DNA of 64,000 nucleotides from Prevotellaceae bacterium UBA2744 (GTDB taxonomy: Bacteria; Bacteroidota; Bacteroidia; Bacteroidales; Bacteroidaceae): assembly GCA_002353575.1 (NCBI GenBank), contig DEJQ01000019.1, positions 725-64,724 on the forward strand, written 5' to 3'. Shown one piece after another: positions 59,182 through 64,000 of the stretch. Each line of letters starts with the position of its first letter. Within the stretch, counting starts at the first letter, position 1. Below the pieces are notes generated by a model. That model ran no database searches. It was not told where the DNA came from and saw only the letters and a program-made list of their open reading frames with translations. Made by a program: the position numbers and the translations under genes.

Positions 59182-60771
59182 TTATTTTTTGCAATTTACG
59201 GCAGCCTGTTCGATACCAAGACATGCCTTGTAATTTTCAATGTAACGATTGAAACCTGCTACATCTTCGGGGGTTGGGGAAACTTCACTACCTGTGTTGC
59301 CTGCAAATACTACTTCTTCAAGCCAGTCAGCCAGATTGCGCTTTTCTGGGTTGTTAACGACGTATGCTGCCAACAATGCGATACCCCATGCACCGCCTTC
59401 TCCAGCTGTTTCCATTACAGAGATTGGTGTGTTTAGTGCAGCTGCAAGCATACGCTGACCAACGATAGGAGTAGTGAAATAACCGCCATGCCCCATGATA
59501 CGGTCCACACGAACCATTTCTTCGTTAAGAAGAATGTCGTTTCCGAGTTTCAGCACGCCGATAGCACCATAGAGGTGAGCACGCATGAAGTTAGCAAGAT
59601 TGAATTTGTCGTTTGCAGAACGTACGAAGAGGGGACGTCCGTCTTCAAGACCTGTAACAGGCTCACCAGAGATGTAGTTGTAGCTGATGATGCCACCACA
59701 ATCGGGATCGCCCTTCAGGGCTGCGTTGAAGAGGTTCGTGTAGAGTTCATTGGTATCCTGCTTAATGCCAAGCATCTCTGCGTACTCCTTGAACATTTTA
59801 ACCCAGGCATTGATATCGCTTGTACAGTTGTTGCAATGAACCATAGCTACGAGCGAACCGTCAGGAGTAGTAACCATGTCAATCATTTCGTACGGCTTTG
59901 ACAGCGGTTTCTCAAGTACAATCATAGAGAATGAAGATGTACCTGCACTGACATTTCCTGTACGCTGCTTAACGGCATTGGTTGCAACCATACCTGTTCC
60001 GGCATCACCTTCAGGTGGACATACAGGGATACCAGCCTTCAAGTGACCTGATACGTCGAGTTTATATGCCCCTTCAGGAGTGAGGAAACCGGCATTTTCA
60101 CCCGCATTGAGTGATTTTGGAAGGATGTCGAGCAGTTTCCACTTGAATCCGTAGGGTTCAATGAGTTTATCGAACTTAGCGACCATCTCTGCATCGTAAG
60201 TCTTTGTTGCAGGGTCAACAGGAATCATACCTGATGCATCTCCTACACCAAGAACTTTTTGGCCGGTTATCTGCCAATGGATGTATCCTGCAAGGGTAGT
60301 AAGGAATTCAATGTCCTTTACATGCTCTTCATTGTCGAGTATGCACTGATAAAGGTGAGAAATACTCCAACGAAGTGGAATGTTGTAGTTGAAAAGTTCA
60401 GAAAGTTTTGCTGCTGCCTTACCTGTATTAGTATTACGCCATGTGCGGAATGGTACAAGGATGTCATTACCCTTGAATGCCATATATCCATGCATCATTG
60501 CACTGACACCGATAGCTGCAAGCGATTCGATTTCTACTTCGTATTGTGCGAGAACATTTTTGCGAAGGTCTGCATAGCAGTCCTGCAGTCCGTACCAGAT
60601 AGCTTCAGTAGAGTAGGTCCAGAGTCCGTCAACAAGTTGGTTTTCCCAAGTGTGGCTACCCTGAGCTATAGGATTGTTATCCTGGTCGATGAGTACTGCT
60701 TTGATACGAGTAGAACCAAATTCGATTCCCAGTATCGCTTTTCCAGCTTCTATTGTTTGTTTTGCATCCAT
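59182..60771 (-). CDS. FGGY-family carbohydrate kinase, probable L-ribulokinase
   Basis: A 529-residue FGGY kinase that phosphorylates a pentulose with ATP. The N-terminal phosphate-1 motif is GIEFGSTRIKAVLID near residues 14-28; GMIPVDP, EGDAGTGMVATNAV, SAGTSSFSMIVLEK and the C-terminal GEGGAWGIALLAAY segments follow. Family members close to this one are annotated as xylulokinase or ribulokinase in Bacteroides arabinose operons; it differs from E. coli AraB. As the only kinase between araA and the transketolase gene, L-ribulose is the expected substrate, inferred from context. It lies nine bases after the transketolase start region. Confidence 0.88.
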   Translation of the reverse strand: MDAKQTIEAGKAILGIEFGSTRIKAVLIDQDNNPIAQGSHTWENQLVDGLWTYSTEAIWYGLQDCYADLRKNVLAQYEVEIESLAAIGVSAMMHGYMAFKGNDILVPFRTWRNTNTGKAAAKLSELFNYNIPLRWSISHLYQCILDNEEHVKDIEFLTTLAGYIHWQITGQKVLGVGDASGMIPVDPATKTYDAEMVAKFDKLIEPYGFKWKLLDILPKSLNAGENAGFLTPEGAYKLDVSGHLKAGIPVCPPEGDAGTGMVATNAVKQRTGNVSAGTSSFSMIVLEKPLSKPYEMIDMVTTPDGSLVAMVHCNNCTSDINAWVKMFKEYAEMLGIKQDTNELYTNLFNAALKGDPDCGGIISYNYISGEPVTGLEDGRPLFVRSANDKFNLANFMRAHLYGAIGVLKLGNDILLNEEMVRVDRIMGHGGYFTTPIVGQRMLAAALNTPISVMETAGEGGAWGIALLAAYVVNNPEKRNLADWLEEVVFAGNTGSEVSPTPEDVAGFNRYIENYKACLGIEQAAVNCKK

Positions 60772-60784
60772 AGTAGGTTTGTTT

Positions 60785-62323
60785 TTACTTCAGAGCTTTG
60801 TTGAGCATGTAATAGATCTCATTCATCTGCAGGTTGTGTTTGAACTCGCTGATTTGAGTGTCCTTGTTGATCTTGACATATTCGATGCCGACCATTTCAG
60901 CAAAGTCTTCCCAATATTCTTCTGTGATATCGTAAGAGAATGCGCTGTGGTGAGTACCGCCTGCGAGAATCCATGCACCAGCCCCAATTTCGAATGTTGG
61001 CTGTGGAACCCAAAGAGCAGATGCAACAGGGAGGTTTGGCATTGGCTTTGGTTCTATACACTCAACTTCCTGTGAAATGAGACGGAAGCGGTTGCCAAGA
61101 TCAACAACAGTAGCCTTGATACCACGACCAACTTTAGATGTGAATACAAGACGGGCTGTCTGCTGCTTACGGATTCCGATACCGAGGAAGTGAACTTCGA
61201 GTTTTGGTTTATCAACAGCGATAAGTGGACATACTTCGAGCATATGGCTCTGCAGACAAGAACTGCGGTCACCAGCGAAGTTAAGAGTGTAATCCTCAAG
61301 GAATGAGCATCCTGTAGGCATGCCTTGCTGGATAACCCAAAGAGTGCGGTAGAGACAAGCAGTTTTCCAGTCTCCTTCAGCACCGAATCCATAACCTTCC
61401 TCCATCAGACGCTGTGAAGCAAGACCTGGAATCTGGTCGAAACCTACGAAGTTTGGATCGTTGATGTCAGCATCACCAAGGTCGTCAAAGTTTGTAGTGA
61501 ATGCAGTAGCACCTTCGTCCTTCAGTACACGACGGAGTGCAATCTCAGCCTTAGCAGCATTCTTTACTTTTTCCCAGTAAACCTGTTCGCCGCTCTCGTC
61601 AATCTTAATAGTGTATAGTTTCTTGTATTCTTCAACAAGTGCGCCTGCCTCAGCATCTGTAACCTTCTTGAAGTATTCCATGAGTGAACTTACTGGATAG
61701 TAGTCAACATGGTAACCCATGCGCTGTTCGAATTCAACGCGGTCACCGTCTGTAACGGCAACATTATTCATATTCATACCGAACATGAGGCATCGTACGT
61801 TCTTAGCATCAGCAACACCTGCAGCTACACGTGCCCAAACGGCAATCTTCTTCTGAGCATCTTCGCTCTTCCAATAACCGCAAACGACCTTGCGAGGAAC
61901 ACGCATACGAGTGCAGATATGACCGAATTCGATATCACCATGAGCTGACTGATTCAGGTTCATGAAATCCATATCCATAGTTTCCCATGGAATTTCTGCG
62001 TTGTACTGAGTGTGGAAGTGGAGAAGTGGCTTCTGGAGATCCTGCAGCCCCTTAATCCACATCTTAGCTGGAGAGAATGTGTGCATCCAAGTGATTACAC
62101 CAACACACTTCTCGTCATTGTTGGCAGCTTTCATAACTGCTTCAACTTCATTTGATGAGTTTGCAGTACCCTTATATACTACTTTAATTGGAATAAGTCC
62201 GCCATTGTTCAGACCATCAACCATTTCCTTAGAATGTCCGTCAACGATTTTAACTGTTTCGCCTCCGTAGAGAAGTTGTGCTCCGGTTACCCACCAAAGC
62301 TCAAGATTTTCAAATGCTTTCAT
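60785..62323 (-). CDS. araA: L-arabinose isomerase
   Basis: A 512-residue isomerase converting L-arabinose to L-ribulose with a divalent metal. The segments LWWVTGAQLLYG, VITWMHTFSPAKMWI, LHFHTQYNAEIPWETMDMDFMN-like region, EGYGFGAEGDWKT and the metal-binding GGTHHSAFSYD are typical. Length is normal. It is the third gene seen in the operon after the symporter and araD. Confidence 0.96.
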   Translation of the reverse strand: MKAFENLELWWVTGAQLLYGGETVKIVDGHSKEMVDGLNNGGLIPIKVVYKGTANSSNEVEAVMKAANNDEKCVGVITWMHTFSPAKMWIKGLQDLQKPLLHFHTQYNAEIPWETMDMDFMNLNQSAHGDIEFGHICTRMRVPRKVVCGYWKSEDAQKKIAVWARVAAGVADAKNVRCLMFGMNMNNVAVTDGDRVEFEQRMGYHVDYYPVSSLMEYFKKVTDAEAGALVEEYKKLYTIKIDESGEQVYWEKVKNAAKAEIALRRVLKDEGATAFTTNFDDLGDADINDPNFVGFDQIPGLASQRLMEEGYGFGAEGDWKTACLYRTLWVIQQGMPTGCSFLEDYTLNFAGDRSSCLQSHMLEVCPLIAVDKPKLEVHFLGIGIRKQQTARLVFTSKVGRGIKATVVDLGNRFRLISQEVECIEPKPMPNLPVASALWVPQPTFEIGAGAWILAGGTHHSAFSYDITEEYWEDFAEMVGIEYVKINKDTQISEFKHNLQMNEIYYMLNKALK

Positions 62324-62354
62324 ACTTTTTAGATTTTAGTGTTATTAATAAATT

Positions 62355-62412
62355 TTAATTGTGTATGTTATATTCTTTTTCAGAATGCTTTCATTCTTTA
62401 ATTTACAATTAA
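62355..62412 (-). other. Nested inverted repeats in the araD-araA gap
   Basis: An outer pair, TTAATTGT (62355-62362) and ACAATTAA (62405-62412), encloses a small hairpin AGAATG/CATTCT (62382-62397). It lies in the 104-base AT-rich gap between araD and araA. Confidence 0.45.
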
Positions 62413-62427
62413 TAATATGTAGGATGA

Positions 62428-63138
62428 TTAGTGCTTCTGACCTTTCTGTCCATAATATGCATTAGGACCGTGCTTGCGGTTATAATGCTTTTCTACAAGC
62501 AATGGATTCATTGTAAGGTTGGGATTTACAGAGAATGCTACGAATGCCATCTTGGCACACTGTTCCATAACCTTTGCATTGTAAACGGCATTGTCTGGAG
62601 ATGTACCCCACGAGAAAGGACCATGGTTCTTTACGAGAACTGCAGGAGTGTGGTCTGGGTTGATCTTACGGATGTTCAGAATCTCGTCAACTATTACATT
62701 TCCTGTTTCCAGCTCATACTGACCTTCTACTTCTGCTTTTGTCATGTCGCGAGTGCATGGGATGTCCTTGTAGAAATAGTCCGCATGTGTAGTTCCGATG
62801 TTTGGAATGTCCTTACCAGCCTGAGCAAACGCAGTTGCATAAGTGGAGTGTGTGTGAACAACCCCCTTGATGTTTGGAAATGCCTTGTAGAGTACAAGGT
62901 GGGTAGGGGTGTCGCTTGAAGGATTCAAGTCGCCTTCTACTACTTTTCCTGTGTTGAGATCAACTACAACCATGTCGCTGGCCTTCATGTCATCGTAGCT
63001 TACTCCTGATGGCTTGATGACAACGAGACCCTTTTCACGGTCTATACCGCTCACATTTCCCCAAGTGAATATTACAAGACCCTGACGCACGAGATCGAGG
63101 TTTGCCTTGAATACTTTTTCTTTTAATTCTTCTAACAT
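62428..63138 (-). CDS. araD: L-ribulose-5-phosphate 4-epimerase
   Basis: A 236-residue class II aldolase-family epimerase that turns L-ribulose-5-phosphate into D-xylulose-5-phosphate. Zinc ligands and signatures are visible: FTWGNVSGIDRE, SSDTPTHLVLYK, VVHTHSTYATAFAQ (His-X-His) and KNHGPFSWG. Length is normal. It is the gene after the sodium symporter in the operon. Confidence 0.95.
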   Translation of the reverse strand: MLEELKEKVFKANLDLVRQGLVIFTWGNVSGIDREKGLVVIKPSGVSYDDMKASDMVVVDLNTGKVVEGDLNPSSDTPTHLVLYKAFPNIKGVVHTHSTYATAFAQAGKDIPNIGTTHADYFYKDIPCTRDMTKAEVEGQYELETGNVIVDEILNIRKINPDHTPAVLVKNHGPFSWGTSPDNAVYNAKVMEQCAKMAFVAFSVNPNLTMNPLLVEKHYNRKHGPNAYYGQKGQKH

Positions 63139-63161
63139 GATGAATTATGCTTTAAGCGTAA

Positions 63162-63193
63162 GAAGTGGAGAGGCCTTTCAGCCGGTCCACTTC
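63162..63193 (-). other. Intercistronic hairpin between the symporter and araD
   Basis: GAAGTGGA (63162-63169) pairs with TCCACTTC (63186-63193), with a further GGCC-like inner pairing. No T-run follows in the minus direction. It is a likely processing or stability element. Confidence 0.5.
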
Positions 63194-63207
63194 CTACAGA
63201 TTATTAT

Positions 63208-64000
63208 TTACCAGAAATACCAATAGAAACAAGCACAGAGACCTACAACGACGAGGGTACCGATGATATCGAATGCACCCCAGCTTTCGCTTATGCTCTT
63301 CTTGAAGTCTGATGTGAATGTGATAGCTTCAATCTGCTTCTGTGTTGGAGCAGGTGTGCAGAATGAAACTGCATATATGAATACAAGCAGGAATACGAGC
63401 AGCCAACATTCGAATACGAGCCAGTTAGTCTGCCAGAACCATGCTGTATTCTCCCAGAATGCACCTTCCATTGTAGCTCTGCCTGTGTCAGTGATGACAT
63501 TTGTTACCAGACGAAGCATACCAATGAGGAATCCGAATATCATTGTATATTCACCAGCTTTTGGAGTAACCTTTTTGCTCAGGATACCGCAAGCAAATAC
63601 TACAACCATAGCAGGAGCGAGAAGTGACTGGATTCCCTGCAGATAGTTATAGAGAGTATCCATGTTCATCATGATAGGCAGCCATGCAAAACCGAGAATT
63701 ACGACAACGACTGTAGCAACACGACCAACAAATACGTAGTGAGCTTCTGTCATGCCTTTCTTCAGTGGCTTGTAGAAGTCCTCAGTGAAGAGGGTTGCAC
63801 ATGAGTTGAAGAAAGCTGCGAGTGAAGCTACAAGAGCACAGATGAAACCGATAGTTACGATACCCTTGATACCTGCTGGAAGAACCTGCTGAACCATGAT
63901 CGCGAATGCAGCATCTGTTTCTTCCATTTGGAATGCACCCTTCTGAGCAAGAGCAGCAGCAATCATACCAGGAATGAGGAACATAAAACATGGAAGAACC
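63208..64000 (-). CDS. Sodium:solute symporter, C-terminal part (cut by window edge)
   Basis: The last 260 or so residues of an SSS-family symporter; the frame continues past the window end (the residues before MFLIPGM read VLPCF, as expected for a longer protein). Visible are six or more membrane helices, including GFICALVASLAAFFNSCATLF with the sodium-site Ser residues and YNYLQGIQSLLAPAMVVVF. The C-terminus ends with a last helix IIGTLVVVGLCACFYWYFW. It precedes araD and is probably the arabinose importer. Confidence 0.9.
   Translation of the reverse strand, partial: VLPCFMFLIPGMIAAALAQKGAFQMEETDAAFAIMVQQVLPAGIKGIVTIGFICALVASLAAFFNSCATLFTEDFYKPLKKGMTEAHYVFVGRVATVVVVILGFAWLPIMMNMDTLYNYLQGIQSLLAPAMVVVFACGILSKKVTPKAGEYTMIFGFLIGMLRLVTNVITDTGRATMEGAFWENTAWFWQTNWLVFECWLLVFLLVFIYAVSFCTPAPTQKQIEAITFTSDFKKSISESWGAFDIIGTLVVVGLCACFYWYFW

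Overview
The window looks like chromosomal DNA of a Bacteroidales bacterium, most likely Prevotellaceae or close kin. The evidence is the recurring promoter box of the TAnnTTTG type with no Shine-Dalgarno tracts, a type III glutamine synthetase, Bacteroidales-only families (DUF6048, DUF6452 and DUF6057 types), an ExbB/ExbD/ExbD/TonB arrangement with a TonB-dependent receptor, and an L-arabinose operon of Bacteroides type. Most of the window is a well-kept core genome. The accessory parts are the left edge (1-6.5 kb) and a short stretch of gene debris at 36.1-37.4 kb.

Layout. 1-0.7 kb: a gene-free, highly structured stretch with its own promoter box and a long imperfect hairpin, a candidate non-coding RNA. 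0.7-6.3 kb: a restriction-modification module (m5C methyltransferase, McrB-like AAA+ protein, McrC/DUF2357-like nuclease) with mosaic base composition. 6.5-12 kb (minus): exbD, exbD, a small membrane protein, exbB, tRNA-Ser, tatD, a polyprenyl synthase and tonB. 12-15.5 kb: a large MscS channel and a basic membrane protein. 15.6-18.3 kb: a YfcE-type phosphoesterase and a TonB-dependent receptor. 18.5-24.1 kb (plus): an exported 14-repeat MORN protein, an inositol-phosphatase-family enzyme, a YhcH-family protein, glgB and a DUF6057-type membrane protein. 24.1-31.6 kb (minus): folC, dnaJ, grpE, mltG, a His-rich CobW-type GTPase, a small anchored protein, rarA and a DUF1573 protein. 31.7-36.1 kb (plus): yidC, a POT peptide transporter and a YycJ-type hydrolase.

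36.1-37.4 kb is a gene graveyard: the frameshifted tail of a surface protein, the start of hsdM fused by deletion to the end of hsdR, and a truncated glycerophosphodiesterase. 37.4-40.9 kb (plus): a family 2 glycosyltransferase, two envelope proteins of unknown function and apbE. 40.9-44.5 kb (minus): the thrS-infC-rpmI-rplT translation cluster. 44.6-50.5 kb: glnN, agmatine deiminase, RNase Z and ribosomal protein S1. 50.7-54.6 kb (minus): a three-gene biotin-dependent acyl-CoA carboxylase preceded by a cobalamin riboswitch whose downstream region holds two competing copies of an anti-start-site sequence. 54.6-64 kb (minus): a long L-arabinose operon (sodium symporter, araD, araA, FGGY kinase, transketolase, rpiB, second sodium symporter) carrying sugar from uptake to the pentose-phosphate pathway, with hairpins in several of its intercistronic gaps.

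The points most worth a second look are the B12 riboswitch and its toggle repeats, the mosaic R-M module, the hsdM::hsdR deletion scar and neighbouring debris, the structured RNA at the left edge, and terminators embedded in coding sequence (rnz start, mltG stop).
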